A stretch of 64,000 nt of DNA from Lachnospiraceae bacterium. GTDB taxonomy: Bacteria; Bacillota; Clostridia; Lachnospirales; Lachnospiraceae. The notes beneath the pieces were generated by a model. The model was not told where the DNA came from and did not search any database. It worked only from the letters and a program-made list of their open reading frames with translations. The first letter of the stretch is position 1; each line of letters begins with the position of its first letter. The stretch spans positions 97,737 to 161,736 of the forward strand of contig CAJTEM010000009.1 of the NCBI GenBank assembly GCA_910575255.1, read 5' to 3'. Position numbers and translations under genes: made by a program. This document shows, in pieces, positions 16,118-25,494 of this stretch.

Positions 16118-18181
16118 TCACGCCCTCCCCCCAATCGAAAGCAGAATCCCTGCCCCGCCAGGCAGCTCCAGAGAAATCTTACCGTCCTTCACCTCATAGC
16201 TCTCCATCCCGGCATTATAACCATCCGCCCGAGTCAGCATCAGACGTACCATCTTCTGGCCGTCCGCCACCCCGAGCTCCCAGACCGGCAGCTCCAGCCA
16301 GCGCGCCTCATCCGCATTATTCAGAGCTATCGCACACTTATTGGCGCCTCTCATACGTCCATAGGCAATCAGATGCCTGTCCTGCAAAAGCTGCTTTACG
16401 GAACCCCGCCGCAGCGCCGGAAGCGCCTTGTGAAGGGTAATCATATAACGATGGAACTCAATGAGCTCATAATCCTCCTGCCCCCAGGGATAGGTTCTTC
16501 TGCTGTCCGGATCCGTCCAGCCGCACACCCCTGCCTCATCTCCGTAATACAGGGTCGGCGCCCCCGGCCAGGTCATCTGCACCAGCACCGCTTCCCGCAG
16601 CACATGCTTGCGGACTCCCGCATTCGCCATCTCTGCGCCCGCACTGCCGATTCTGCCAACGGTCCGGTTCGTACGGGTGAGAAATCGGCTGTGGTCATGG
16701 TTGGACAGCTGATTCATCGCCACCATCAGGGAGGGAGTCTGCATCCGGCTCATATGGTATTTCATCGTCCGGAAGAACCAGTCCCCGTCTCCCAACAGAT
16801 CGCCATTATACTCATCGCTGTGCTTTTCCATCCCTGTCAAAAACCAGGTCAGCGGCTCCATAAACGCATCATAATTCATAACCGTATCCCACTGGTCTCC
16901 CTGCAGCCAGCTTCCGGGATCTCCATAATGCTCCGCCAGAATGATCGCTTCCGGATTCGCTTCTTTCACCTGTCTGCGGAAATCCCGCCAGAACTGATGA
17001 TTGAACTCACTGCTGCGTCCCAGATCGGCCGCTACATCCAGACGCCAACCATCCACACAATACGGCGGCAGTACCCATTTACGGGCAATCTCCATGATAT
17101 ACTGATACAGCTTGAGCGAATCCTCATAATTCAGCTTGGGAAGAGTATCATGCCCCCACCATCCGTCATAATGCGTATTATACGGCCACTCCTCCTCATA
17201 GAAACGGAAAAAGGACCGATAAGGGCTGTCCTCTGATTCATAGGCCCCTGGCTCATACTTCCCCTGACGGGCATAGATCAGCTCTCGATCCAGCCACTTG
17301 TTAAAAGATCCGCAATGATTAAATACCCCGTCAATGATCACCTTCATCCCCCGCTTATGAACTTCTTCCATAAATCGGGCAAAAAAGGCATCGCTGGCCT
17401 CCAGATTCTCCTGAGAAGCTGTCCGAATCTGATAACGGGTAGCCTGATCATTATTGGCGGCATCCTCTGCCACCAACTCTCCGCCATCCTTTACGATCAC
17501 ACCATAATGAGGATCAATGTGGTCATAATCCTGAGTGTCGTATTTGTGGTTAGACGGGGAGACGAACAGCGGATTAAAATAAATTACCTCTATTCCCAAA
17601 TCCTGCAGATAATCAAGCTTATCCCATACCCCCTGCAAATCCCCGCCATAAAAGCATCCCACATCCATGGTGGATGGATTCCTTCCCCAGTCCTCCACGC
17701 GGTAGACCGGACGTCCGATATATACATATTCACAAGACTGTACATCATTCCCGGCATCTCCCCGACAAAAACGATCCACAAAAATCTGATATATCACGGC
17801 TCCCTTTGCCCACTCCGGGGTATGGAATCCCGGAGTAATACGAAATGCATGGCAATCCTCATGTGCATCTACCGCACCCAGCCGATTAAAAAAGCAGCTT
17901 TCCTCTCCCCTGACTACTTTAAAATGATAGCGCCTCGGCCTCTTATCTGCTACAATCACATATTCGTAATAATCAAACCTGCCAACGGATGATACCTTGA
18001 GCATCCGGGCCTCAAGTTTTCTCTCTTCCTCTACATAGTAGACACGATCTGCATTGTCTCTTTCTGTCCGGAACCGCAATACTACCCGGTCTCCGGCATC
18101 TGGCTCCTCTGGTCTCCGGTAATCCAGTGTCTCGTCTGTAAAAAGTGCACGCCGATTCAATTCTGTCATTCGCTCGTCCAT
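16118..18181 (-). CDS. GH13 alpha-glycosidase (neopullulanase / cyclomaltodextrinase type)
   Basis: Cytoplasmic hydrolase of maltodextrins, cyclodextrins or pullulan. There is no signal peptide. It is 687 residues with an N-terminal immunoglobulin-like CBM34-type domain (about 1-125), the catalytic barrel and a C-terminal beta domain. The catalytic regions are intact: VIIDGVFNHCG, DGWRLDVAADLG (nucleophile Asp), IILAEHYGD (acid/base Glu) and QLSNHDHSRFLT (transition-state Asp). The start at 18181 is the first ATG; a TTG 24 bases upstream is possible because AGAGGA lies closer to it. It has its own promoter (18236-18264). The exact substrate cannot be read from sequence. Confidence 0.88.
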   Translation of the reverse strand: MDERMTELNRRALFTDETLDYRRPEEPDAGDRVVLRFRTERDNADRVYYVEEERKLEARMLKVSSVGRFDYYEYVIVADKRPRRYHFKVVRGEESCFFNRLGAVDAHEDCHAFRITPGFHTPEWAKGAVIYQIFVDRFCRGDAGNDVQSCEYVYIGRPVYRVEDWGRNPSTMDVGCFYGGDLQGVWDKLDYLQDLGIEVIYFNPLFVSPSNHKYDTQDYDHIDPHYGVIVKDGGELVAEDAANNDQATRYQIRTASQENLEASDAFFARFMEEVHKRGMKVIIDGVFNHCGSFNKWLDRELIYARQGKYEPGAYESEDSPYRSFFRFYEEEWPYNTHYDGWWGHDTLPKLNYEDSLKLYQYIMEIARKWVLPPYCVDGWRLDVAADLGRSSEFNHQFWRDFRRQVKEANPEAIILAEHYGDPGSWLQGDQWDTVMNYDAFMEPLTWFLTGMEKHSDEYNGDLLGDGDWFFRTMKYHMSRMQTPSLMVAMNQLSNHDHSRFLTRTNRTVGRIGSAGAEMANAGVRKHVLREAVLVQMTWPGAPTLYYGDEAGVCGWTDPDSRRTYPWGQEDYELIEFHRYMITLHKALPALRRGSVKQLLQDRHLIAYGRMRGANKCAIALNNADEARWLELPVWELGVADGQKMVRLMLTRADGYNAGMESYEVKDGKISLELPGGAGILLSIGGRA

Positions 18182-18235
18182 ATTTAAAAAACATCCTCTC
18201 AGCAATGTCTTAACTTCAAAACTCTGGTGTTTTCT

Positions 18236-18264
18236 ATTTTAAATGATCCTGGCCCAAGTTACAA
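18236..18264 (-). promoter_or_regulatory. Promoter of the GH13 gene
   Basis: Minus strand TTGTAA (18259-18264), 17-base spacer, TAAAAT (18236-18241). Confidence 0.6.
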
Positions 18265-18292
18265 CCTGTTTCTTCATTTTCTTTTGCAAAGT

Positions 18293-18322
18293 GAAAGAGC
18301 CGACGGGGTAGTCGGCTCTTTC
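18293..18322 (-). terminator. Probable ftsH terminator
   Basis: Perfect 12-bp stem GAAAGAGCCGAC / GTCGGCTCTTTC with a 6-base loop. It lies about 190 bases past the ftsH stop; the U-run is short. The space 18323-18514 is AT-rich, has TATAAT-like runs on the plus strand at 18365 and 18392 and three TGCACAAA-type words, but no gene. Confidence 0.55.
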
Positions 18323-18514
18323 AGGAGAAGGTATTTCGTTTCTTATGGGGTGTAGCAAAAACTATATAATGTATTGGGGGGTTACGTCTATTATAATATC
18401 ATAACTCAGCAAATAAGTGTGCACAAACATGCACAAATTCAAGAAATTATTTTGTGCAAAATCACATTCCATTGAGTTCCTTTTTCTCCGAAACGCAGGA
18501 TTTTTTCACAACAT

Positions 18515-20332
18515 TCATACCTCTGCCTCAAATAATGCCTCGAATTCCGGCTGTCCGATCTTCTCCTTCTCAATCAGCAGGTCACAGCATTTATCCAGAA
18601 CCGAATGGTGTTCCAGTATAATCTCCTTTGCCTTCTGATAGCACTCGTCAATGATTCTCTTTACCTCCGCATCGATCATTCCGGCCACGCCCTCTCCGTA
18701 GCTTCTCGCATGTGCCAGATCCCGCCCGATAAATACCTCATCACCGTCACTGTCATAATCGATCATACCCACAGCCTCCGACATTCCGTACTTTGTCACC
18801 ATGGCACGGGCAATCTTACTGGCCTGCTTGATATCCTGAGAGGCTCCGGTCGTCACATCCTCAAAAATGATCTCCTCTGCGATTCTCCCGCCAAGAGAAA
18901 CCATAATGTTCTGCAGCATCCTGCCCTTGGTATTGAACATCTCATCCTCTCCCGGTAAGGGCATGGTATAGCCCGCGGCTCCGATTCCTGTCGGAATAAT
19001 AGAAACCGTATGCACCGGTCCCACATCCGGCAGCACATGGAACAAAATCGCATGGCCTGCTTCGTGATAAGCGGTAATCCGTTTCTCTTTATCCGAGATC
19101 ACCCGGCTTTTTTTCTCTGCTCCGATCCCCACCTTTACAAAAGACTTCTCAATATCTGCCTGCACGATAAAAGCCCGGTCACTTTTTGCGGCATTGATGG
19201 CCGCCTCATTCATCAGGTTCTCCAGATCCGCCCCTGTAAAACCAGAAGTCGTTCTTGCCACCCGCGCCAGATCTACATCCTCTGCCAGCGGCTTTTGACG
19301 GGAATGAACCTTTAAGATCTCCTCCCGGCCTTTCACATCCGGACGTCCCACAGCCACCTTGCGGTCAAAACGTCCGGGCCTTAAGATCGCCGGATCCAGA
19401 ATATCCACCCGGTTGGTTGCCGCCATAACAATAATGCCCTCATTGACACCAAAGCCGTCCATCTCTACCAGCAGCTGGTTCAGTGTCTGTTCCCTCTCGT
19501 CATGTCCTCCGCCCATACCAGTTCCCCGTCGGCGTGCCACGGCATCAATCTCGTCAATAAACACAATACAGGGGGCATTCTTCTTCGCATCCTCAAAAAG
19601 ATCTCTCACCCGGGATGCCCCCACCCCGACGAACATCTCCACAAAATCCGATCCGGAAATGCTGAAAAAGGGAACTCCCGCCTCTCCGGCCACAGCTTTC
19701 GCCAACAAAGTCTTACCGGTTCCCGGAGGGCCGACCAGAATCACCCCCTTGGGAATCCTGGCTCCCACACTGGTGTATTTCTGAGGATTGCGGAGAAAAT
19801 CCACCATCTCCTCCAGATCCTCCTTCTCCTCCTGCAATCCAGCCACATTCTTAAAATTCACCCTGCTGTTATGTGTCATGCGGGCACGGCTCTTGCCGAA
19901 ATTCATCATCCGGGAATTCGCTCCTCCGCCCGCGCTGGCCCGCATATTCATCATAATGATTAATACCACGGCCATAGCCACGGATAATCCCACTGGCAGA
20001 ATCACGCTCAGCCAGTAATTACCCTGAGGGACATTATTCATCAGATAGTCAATATTCTTTGACTCCAGAAGCTCTCTGGCCTCATTGACATCCGAAACAT
20101 AGACAGTAAATTCCTGGTCATCGAGCTCAAATATCACCTCTCCGGTGGGCGTCTGTTCATTCTGGTTGATCATCACCCTGCTGATCGTCTCATTCTCCAA
20201 TACCTGCAGAAAGGACTGATGCGTCAGGCGCTGCTGACTGCCTCCCTGCAGTGCCTGAGTGAACCAGAGCATTGCCACCAAAAGCAATGCCACCAGAAGA
20301 ACTCCGGTCCCTCTAAACGACTGTTGTCTCAC
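18515..20332 (-). CDS. ftsH: ATP-dependent zinc metalloprotease FtsH
   Basis: Membrane-anchored AAA+ protease that degrades membrane and regulatory proteins. It has 605 residues. Membrane spans at about 8-27 and 106-129 flank the extracytoplasmic domain. Walker A GPPGTGKT is at 201-208, Walker [12 protein letters not shown] near 255-263, the [22 protein letters not shown] near 305-323, and the zinc site HEAGH at 423-427. Start is GTG at 20332 after AGGAGGCAACTTTAA. It is last in the tilS-hpt-ftsH run, the order seen in Bacillus. The C-terminus is short and acidic. Confidence 0.97.
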   Translation of the reverse strand: MRQQSFRGTGVLLVALLLVAMLWFTQALQGGSQQRLTHQSFLQVLENETISRVMINQNEQTPTGEVIFELDDQEFTVYVSDVNEARELLESKNIDYLMNNVPQGNYWLSVILPVGLSVAMAVVLIIMMNMRASAGGGANSRMMNFGKSRARMTHNSRVNFKNVAGLQEEKEDLEEMVDFLRNPQKYTSVGARIPKGVILVGPPGTGKTLLAKAVAGEAGVPFFSISGSDFVEMFVGVGASRVRDLFEDAKKNAPCIVFIDEIDAVARRRGTGMGGGHDEREQTLNQLLVEMDGFGVNEGIIVMAATNRVDILDPAILRPGRFDRKVAVGRPDVKGREEILKVHSRQKPLAEDVDLARVARTTSGFTGADLENLMNEAAINAAKSDRAFIVQADIEKSFVKVGIGAEKKSRVISDKEKRITAYHEAGHAILFHVLPDVGPVHTVSIIPTGIGAAGYTMPLPGEDEMFNTKGRMLQNIMVSLGGRIAEEIIFEDVTTGASQDIKQASKIARAMVTKYGMSEAVGMIDYDSDGDEVFIGRDLAHARSYGEGVAGMIDAEVKRIIDECYQKAKEIILEHHSVLDKCCDLLIEKEKIGQPEFEALFEAEV

Positions 20333-20350
20333 TTAAAGTTGCCTCCTCAC

Positions 20351-20875
20351 TTACAGCTCTACCACTCCGATATATGGCAGATTCCGGTATTTCTGCGCAT
20401 AGTCAAGTCCGTAGCCCACCACAAATTCATCCGGAATCGAGAAGCAGGTATAATCCACCTTGACCTGTTTCTTCACCCGCCGCTCCGGCTTATCGAGCAA
20501 TGTGCACAGGCGGATACTGGCCGGCTCCCGCTGCCGCAGCACCTCAATCAGGTAAGAAAGCGTTCTGCCGGAATCGATAATATCCTCTACAATCAGCACA
20601 TCCTTATCCTTCAGAGATTCATCCAGATCCTTGACAATGCGGACAACACCGCTTGATTTGGTATCGTCCCCATAGCTGGACACAGACATAAAATCCAGAC
20701 TGACCGGCACGGTCAGACGCTTTGCCAACTCACAAGTAAAAAACACACCGCCCTTTAAAATACAGATCATATGAATCGCTTTCCCTTCATAATCTCTGCT
20801 GATCTGCGCTGCAATCTCACTGATTCTGCGGTTCACTTCTTCTTCTGACAATAATACCCGGATCTTATCTGCCAT
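20351..20875 (-). CDS. hpt: Hypoxanthine phosphoribosyltransferase
   Basis: Purine salvage: hypoxanthine or guanine plus PRPP to the nucleotide. It has 174 residues, the family norm. The PRPP loop DVLIVEDIIDSGRTLSYL is intact, as are MICILKGGVFFTCELAKRL and the hood residues FSIPDEFVVGYGLDYAQKYRNLPYIGVV. The start overlaps the end of tilS by 11 bases, so it is translationally coupled. ftsH follows 18 bases downstream. Confidence 0.96.
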   Translation of the reverse strand: MADKIRVLLSEEEVNRRISEIAAQISRDYEGKAIHMICILKGGVFFTCELAKRLTVPVSLDFMSVSSYGDDTKSSGVVRIVKDLDESLKDKDVLIVEDIIDSGRTLSYLIEVLRQREPASIRLCTLLDKPERRVKKQVKVDYTCFSIPDEFVVGYGLDYAQKYRNLPYIGVVEL

Positions 20876-22457
20876 ATGCTTTTCCTCCGTAAAAATCTAC
20901 CTGCAATATCGTGTGTGTCGCTTCTCTAATCTTATAATATTCACTGATCCGATATCCGACCACCCAAAGCACCTGATTTCCTTCCGTCAGAACGGGAATC
21001 CTGTCCCTCTGTTCCCGTAAAATCTTCTCGTCGATCAGAAATCGGTTCAGTCGCTTACGCCCTCCTCCCGGCAAAATCAGAAAATCTCCTGACTGCCGGC
21101 ATCGAATTGATAGCGTATCTTTTATTCTATCATAATCAAACCATTTCGTATACTCCTTTTTGGGAATTTCTGCTCCTTTCTCCCGAAAAAACACCCGAAA
21201 TTCCCAGTCTCCGAACCGAACCGACTCTTGCCCTGGCATCGGCAGACTCACCGACATCTCTTCCAGGCACCGTTTTTCCTGATTACACTCCAGGCAAAGA
21301 TCCTGATAGGTTCTCACCGCCCGAAGATCCCCTGGCAGATCACAGCGCCCTCCGACTGCCCCCTCGGCCAACCTGCCGATCTGCCGGATATGCTTTGCGG
21401 TAATATCCTTTTGCCCAGGGGCTGCCAGTCCCAGCATATGCCGGATCAGATAAGAACGAATCAGCTGCTCCTGAGCCAGAAACCCCTCCCGGTCAATCAT
21501 CACGCGCTCCCTCCGACCATCTTCCCGGGCTTCCACACGCCCGTACTGTCTCCACACCATATCCGCCTGACATTCCAGATATTGATCTGCCTGCCCCAAA
21601 AGCTCTCCTGCATGCAGCAGATTCTCCACTGCCCGAACATTGATGTGCTCTGTCATATAGGGAATCAGCTCATGGCGAATCCGGTTTCGGGTATACGCGC
21701 CAGAGTTATTGCTCGAGTCCTCACACCAGCTCCAGCCAGAATCCCGAAGATATGTCACGATCTCACTCCGCCGGACTCCCAAAAGCGGCCGGATCCGGTT
21801 TCCCTGCACTGCCTTCATCCCTGACAGCCCCCGCAGCCCGCTCCCTCTCAGCAGATGGTGCAGAATCGTCTCCGCATTATCATCCTGATGATGCGCCACA
21901 GCAATCCACACCGGTCTGCTCACGCTGCACTTCTCCCGACTCCGTTTTGCCTCCCCTTCTTCATCCGCCTTCTCACCTTCTGCCTGCCCTGACTTTCTCT
22001 CCGTGTCCTGCCCCGCCCTTCTCCCGGCTTCCTGCTCTGCACTTCTCCCTGCCTCCTGCTCTGCACTTCTCTCTGCCTCCTGCTCTCCCCTTCCCTCCGC
22101 TTCCTGCTCCCATCGCCCGGCGGCCTCTTCCAGAGCCTCATAGCGCAGAATCCTTCCTGCCTCCTCCTCCGAAAGCCCCCTCCTGTCCGCATATTCCCGT
22201 ACATTCCGGTACACCACCTCCAGCGGCACTCCCACCCTTTTACAAATTTCCCTCACAAACTCAGCATCTTGGTCTGCCTCTCCCCCCCGCAGCCCGTGAT
22301 GCACATGCACCGCCCTCAGCCTCAAATCGATCTGGTTCTCAGTCAATACCTTCAAAAGACATACCGAATCCGCGCCCCCTGACACTGCTATCACAATTCG
22401 GTCACCCGCCTGCAGCATCTTCGTCTCTCTGACAAAATCCCACACCTTTGTCCACAT
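20865..22457 (-). CDS. tilS: tRNA(Ile)-lysidine synthase with an octapeptide-repeat insertion
   Basis: Converts C34 of tRNA-Ile(CAU) to lysidine, an essential step. It has 530 residues. The PP-loop is AVSGGADSVCLL (25-35); AHHQDDNAETILHHLLRGSG (189-208) is the second catalytic stretch; C-terminal substrate-binding domains follow. Residues about 114-180 are an insertion between RILRYEALEEAA and WIAVAHHQDD made of degenerate 8-residue repeats (EQEAGRSA type), rich in Glu, Arg, Gly and Ala. The family normally has only a few residues here. GTG start at 22457 after GGGAGAGCGAGGAT. Overlaps hpt by 11 bases. Confidence 0.94.
   Translation of the reverse strand: MWTKVWDFVRETKMLQAGDRIVIAVSGGADSVCLLKVLTENQIDLRLRAVHVHHGLRGGEADQDAEFVREICKRVGVPLEVVYRNVREYADRRGLSEEEAGRILRYEALEEAAGRWEQEAEGRGEQEAERSAEQEAGRSAEQEAGRRAGQDTERKSGQAEGEKADEEGEAKRSREKCSVSRPVWIAVAHHQDDNAETILHHLLRGSGLRGLSGMKAVQGNRIRPLLGVRRSEIVTYLRDSGWSWCEDSSNNSGAYTRNRIRHELIPYMTEHINVRAVENLLHAGELLGQADQYLECQADMVWRQYGRVEAREDGRRERVMIDREGFLAQEQLIRSYLIRHMLGLAAPGQKDITAKHIRQIGRLAEGAVGGRCDLPGDLRAVRTYQDLCLECNQEKRCLEEMSVSLPMPGQESVRFGDWEFRVFFREKGAEIPKKEYTKWFDYDRIKDTLSIRCRQSGDFLILPGGGRKRLNRFLIDEKILREQRDRIPVLTEGNQVLWVVGYRISEYYKIREATHTILQVDFYGGKAYGR
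21918..22118 (-). repeat. In-frame 24-bp tandem repeats inside tilS
   Basis: Units of the type GAAGTGCAGAGCAGGAGGCA recur every 24 bases, at least three near-identical and two or three decayed, giving EQEAERSA-like octapeptides. The array keeps the reading frame. Confidence 0.75.
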
Positions 22458-22587
22458 CCTCGCTCTCCCTTCTCCTGTCAGTCCTTTTTCCCATTCCTCC
22501 TGCCTACACTATACCCCCATCTCCCGTCTCACGCAAGACTTCCCTAAGATTTTCTTTTCCTTCTGTGTGGTGTGAGACTCCAAAAAA

Positions 22588-22670
22588 TACGCCAAGAAAA
22601 CGGGGAGGGAAGCAACCGTAAAAATCCACAGACCATTTCCGGTTGCTTCCCTCCCCGTTTTCTTGGCGTA
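22588..22670. repeat. Perfect 31-bp inverted repeat, family A
   Basis: Left arm 22588-22618 begins TACGCCAAGAAAACGGGGAG; right arm 22640-22670 is its exact reverse complement; the loop is 21 bases and contains CCACAGACCATTTC. It lies between spoIIE and tilS, both minus strand. GAGACTCCAAAAAATACGCC on the left and GGCGTACCCTTCAGAAAC on the right extend the family signature, and ACTTACTGATATTGCC follows. Confidence 0.8.
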
Positions 22671-22721
22671 CCCTTCAGAAACACTTAGCTCAAACTTACT
22701 GATATTGCCTCGAATCCCTCT

Positions 22722-24128
22722 TTATCTCCTCCAGATCCCCCCCACCATTACCAGCATATCATCGCGCGGCTCCTCTTCCCGGCACGCAAACTCCAAAAGC
22801 TCGTCCGCCATTTCCTGAACGCTGTGCACCTCCATTCCCTCTATGTACTCCCGCAGGCTCCCTTCCTTATCCTCTCCCGGACATGCCTCCAGCACACCGT
22901 CCGTTACCAGGATCACCCGGTCGCCGTCCCATAGCTTTCGTGACAACAGCACCGGCTCCACCGTTTTCAGCACCCCGGCCGGCACCTCCCCGGCCTCCAG
23001 GACCTCCACCCCGTTGCCATTTAAAACAAATGTCGCTGCTGCTCCCAGCTTCATAACCTCTAAAACCCCGGTGTGCAGATCCACGCAGCACAGATCCATC
23101 GTTGCCGGATGCTGTTCTTTGCCGGTCAGTATCAGCACTGTATTCACCATTTTCAATGCCGACCTGGCCGAAAAGCCGGTTTCCAAAAGCTGCTGAGCCA
23201 GCTCCACCACCCGACGGCTTTCCTCAAATGCCTGCTCTCCGCTCCCCATGCCGTCAGAGATACTCATAATCACCTGCCCCGGAGCCTCCTCCGAATAGGT
23301 AAAGTTATCCCCGGAAAACGTCTCTCCCTCACGAGGCACCCGGGCCAGACCATACATCATCCGGTACCTCCCGGTCTCTGCAAAATGAATGGTTGCCGTC
23401 TGTCTGGTTACCAGCGCCCGCGTATCCTTCGGCGCATACCAGCTTTTGTTTCCCATGGCATGTCCCAGAAGCTCGGCGGCTTCCCGGGCCGTCACGCAGC
23501 GCCCATTGGTTGTTCTTACTGTCAGATAGGCCTCCCTTTTCCGGTCCTCATGCTCCAGGATCAGCAGATTTTCCACCAGCATATGATACTGCCGGAACGC
23601 CCGTTTGACCGCCTCTTCCCGGCTTTCGGTAATATCCGATGCCTGTTCCATCTGGTGGGCAAACTCCTCAAGAATCACTGCCAGCTCCCGAAACTGGATC
23701 ATCACCGTATCCCGGCTTTCCAGGAAACGGTTTTTCCACTCCAGATTCATGGTTGCCCTCCCCAGATGCCGGTTTAACTGGGCTAAGTACTCCTCCCGCC
23801 GACGACATATCTCCAGAAAAAAGCGCGGCATGTCCTCGAACTCCACCTGCCCTTTCTGCTCAAAGGCACGCAGAAGATAATACAGGTAATAGCTGTCTTC
23901 CTTTTCACTGTCACTATAAAGATTACACCGACTGCAGTCCTCACAGACCATGGCCGCTGACATCTGCATGGCTGCCATGGCATCCTCCCGGCTTAAGCCC
24001 CGCTTCCGGTCCATTTCATCCTGGCAGGATCTGGCCAGAATCTCCAGAGAACGCGCCATCTCTCCCAGACGGCTGGCCGTATATACATTCACATCCGCCA
24101 TATCCCGGCGTTTTGATCGTCTCCACAC
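22722..24128 (-). CDS. spoIIE: SpoIIE-family PP2C phosphatase without the membrane domain
   Basis: SpoIIE dephosphorylates SpoIIAA to activate sigma-F in the forespore. This 468-residue copy has the central regulatory part (about 10-250, with CEDCSRCNLYSDS cysteines) and the PP2C domain (about 260-465): IMSISDGMGSGEQAFEESRR, MDLCCVDLHTGVLEVMKLGAAA, VILVTDGVLE and the final DDMLVMVGGIWRR. The usual N-terminal ten-span membrane region of about 320 residues is absent: the frame begins with GTG at 24128 after AGGAGGGG, only 53 bases from divIC. Position between divIC and tilS is the Bacillus order. It may be soluble, or anchored by a partner. Confidence 0.88.
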   Translation of the reverse strand: MWRRSKRRDMADVNVYTASRLGEMARSLEILARSCQDEMDRKRGLSREDAMAAMQMSAAMVCEDCSRCNLYSDSEKEDSYYLYYLLRAFEQKGQVEFEDMPRFFLEICRRREEYLAQLNRHLGRATMNLEWKNRFLESRDTVMIQFRELAVILEEFAHQMEQASDITESREEAVKRAFRQYHMLVENLLILEHEDRKREAYLTVRTTNGRCVTAREAAELLGHAMGNKSWYAPKDTRALVTRQTATIHFAETGRYRMMYGLARVPREGETFSGDNFTYSEEAPGQVIMSISDGMGSGEQAFEESRRVVELAQQLLETGFSARSALKMVNTVLILTGKEQHPATMDLCCVDLHTGVLEVMKLGAAATFVLNGNGVEVLEAGEVPAGVLKTVEPVLLSRKLWDGDRVILVTDGVLEACPGEDKEGSLREYIEGMEVHSVQEMADELLEFACREEEPRDDMLVMVGGIWRR

Positions 24129-24181
24129 AAAAATCCCCTCCTAAGGCTCATTATATGCGCCCGGAAGGGATTGTATTCTTA

Positions 24182-24517
24182 TTAGTTTTTCGGTATCGGC
24201 TTCAGCAGTATCTCGTCCGGCTTCACCAGCCCCAGTTTCTGCTTTGCCACCTCTTCTATGTACTGCTTGGTCTGCACATATACCTCGTACTCCTTCAGCT
24301 TCTCTGCCCGGCTGACCTCCTCGTCATACTGGCGCTGCAGCAGTATCTCCCTTTCCTGGTATTCCAGGTCCCTCTTCTTCATGGATGCGCCTCTGACATT
24401 CACAACGACTCCCAGGCTGAACACTACCAGGGTGATTCCGATGATCGTCATCCGGTTCCCCAAACGATCCTTTTTATGCTTTTTGTTTCTATGCCCGGCG
24501 TTGCCATATATCCTCAT
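24182..24517 (-). CDS. divIC: Septum formation initiator family protein (DivIC/FtsB)
   Basis: Cell division protein that works with FtsL and DivIB in the divisome. It has 111 residues: a basic N-terminus (NKKHKKDRLGNR), one membrane span TIIGITLVVFSLGVVVNV, then a coiled coil (KKRDLEYQEREILLQRQYDE) and the conserved C-terminal patch YIEEVAKQKLGLVKPDEILL. Start ATG at 24517. It lies 18 bases after yabQ and 53 bases before spoIIE, as in Bacillus. Confidence 0.92.
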   Translation of the reverse strand: MRIYGNAGHRNKKHKKDRLGNRMTIIGITLVVFSLGVVVNVRGASMKKRDLEYQEREILLQRQYDEEVSRAEKLKEYEVYVQTKQYIEEVAKQKLGLVKPDEILLKPIPKN

Positions 24518-24535
24518 CGTCTCACCCGCCTCTGT

Positions 24536-24880
24536 CTATTTTCTCTTCCGCTTTAATAAACCTATTTTAAGGTATCTTCGGATCTTTTTCAACACTTTCC
24601 TCAAAATTGTACTGCACAGGCGATCATACACAATCATGGTCAAAAATATAGTACTGATGACATACAGCCGCAATGCCCCGTCATTTTCCTCATAAAGCAG
24701 GTAAAATACAGCAAGCCCGGCAAAAATCCAGTATAACAGATCTTCCACGCCCACCCAAAGCCAGCCGTGAGGCACCAGCGCCCGAAACAGCCGCAGCAGA
24801 TCATAAAGCGCCATCAGGCCGGCGCCCGCAGCCACCCCCAGAATCAGAAGCCTGATCTCAAAATGAATTCCGGGACTCAT
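24536..24880 (-). CDS. yabQ: Spore cortex biosynthesis protein YabQ
   Basis: Polytopic membrane protein needed for spore cortex formation. It has 114 residues. The first about 75 residues hold three hydrophobic segments with the family phrase GLMALYDLLRLFRALVPHG and VEDLLYWIFAGLAVFYLLYE; the tail is very basic (RKVLKKIRRYLKIGLLKRKRK split by one residue). The position between yabP and divIC confirms the identity. Ribosome site GGGGCAGGAGG lies right before the ATG. Confidence 0.92.
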   Translation of the reverse strand: MSPGIHFEIRLLILGVAAGAGLMALYDLLRLFRALVPHGWLWVGVEDLLYWIFAGLAVFYLLYEENDGALRLYVISTIFLTMIVYDRLCSTILRKVLKKIRRYLKIGLLKRKRK

Positions 24881-24896
24881 CCTCCTGCCCCTTTCC

Positions 24897-25181
24897 TCAT
24901 TTAAACAGCCTCACAAAAAAGGACTGTCCGGCCTTGCGGTAGGCCTCATTGGAGGAATAGGTCATACTGTCCACCGTTCCGGTGACATCCACCTCCCCCT
25001 TCTCCACCGAAAGACGGCTTACATGCAGCTCCTTGCCCTTCAGTGTCAAAAGTCCCAGATCTGTGTCCATAATCACCTGATTCTCATCAAACGATACCAC
25101 TTCCCGCACTCCCGTCAGATTCGCTGCCGCACGATTCTGCAGAAAACAGGCGTGAGGACGGTTTCCCGATTTTTCCTCCAT
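24897..25181 (-). CDS. yabP: Sporulation protein YabP
   Basis: YabP/YqfC-family protein, expressed from sigma-E in Bacillus, role unknown. It has 94 residues starting MEEKSGNRPHACFLQNRAAA, with the family core LTGVREVVSFDENQVIMDTD, GLLTLKGKELHVSRLSVEKG and DVTGTVDSMTYS. The ATG at 25181 follows GGAGGTCTTTTGC, so the longer upstream frame is rejected. yabQ follows 16 bases downstream. 25182-25251 is a short gap after rqcP and could hold its own sporulation promoter. Confidence 0.93.
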   Translation of the reverse strand: MEEKSGNRPHACFLQNRAAANLTGVREVVSFDENQVIMDTDLGLLTLKGKELHVSRLSVEKGEVDVTGTVDSMTYSSNEAYRKAGQSFFVRLFK

Positions 25182-25251
25182 GCAAAAGACCTCCTGCCAT
25201 ACAAAACACCTGGTTTCAGTATATGAGGAGGTCTGTTCTTTTATGATGCTT

Positions 25252-25491
25252 TTACAGGTACCGATACAGCTCCTTTGCATCATCCTTGCGGACGGTTTCC
25301 TGCACATCCAGTACTTCCACTTTCACAGAGCTGGTGCCGAACTGTATTTCTATAATATCTCCTGCCTTGACATTCACGGATGCCTTGGCAGGCTTGTCAT
25401 TCACCAGAACCCGCCCGGCGTCACAAGCTTCATTGGCCACTGTACGGCGCTTGATCAGGCGAGATACCTTCAAATATTTATCCAATCTCAT
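25252..25491 (-). CDS. rqcP: RqcP (YabO), S4-domain ribosome quality control protein
   Basis: A 79-residue S4 RNA-binding protein that helps RqcH add alanine tails on stalled 50S subunits. It starts MRLDKYLKVSRLIKRRTVAN and continues with the S4 phrases ACDAGRVLVNDKPAKASVNV and GDIIEIQFG. Size and position right after hup match YabO. Its ATG lies 3 bases after the hup stop, so it is probably coupled to it. Confidence 0.93.
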   Translation of the reverse strand: MRLDKYLKVSRLIKRRTVANEACDAGRVLVNDKPAKASVNVKAGDIIEIQFGTSSVKVEVLDVQETVRKDDAKELYRYL

Positions 25492-25494
25492 AGA

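Noticed and set aside
21918..22118. Possible CRISPR-like repeats
   Set aside because: Repeats are contiguous without spacers and lie inside the tilS reading frame.
21752..22432. Proline-rich plus-strand frame
   Set aside because: Antisense of the GC-rich tilS repeat region.
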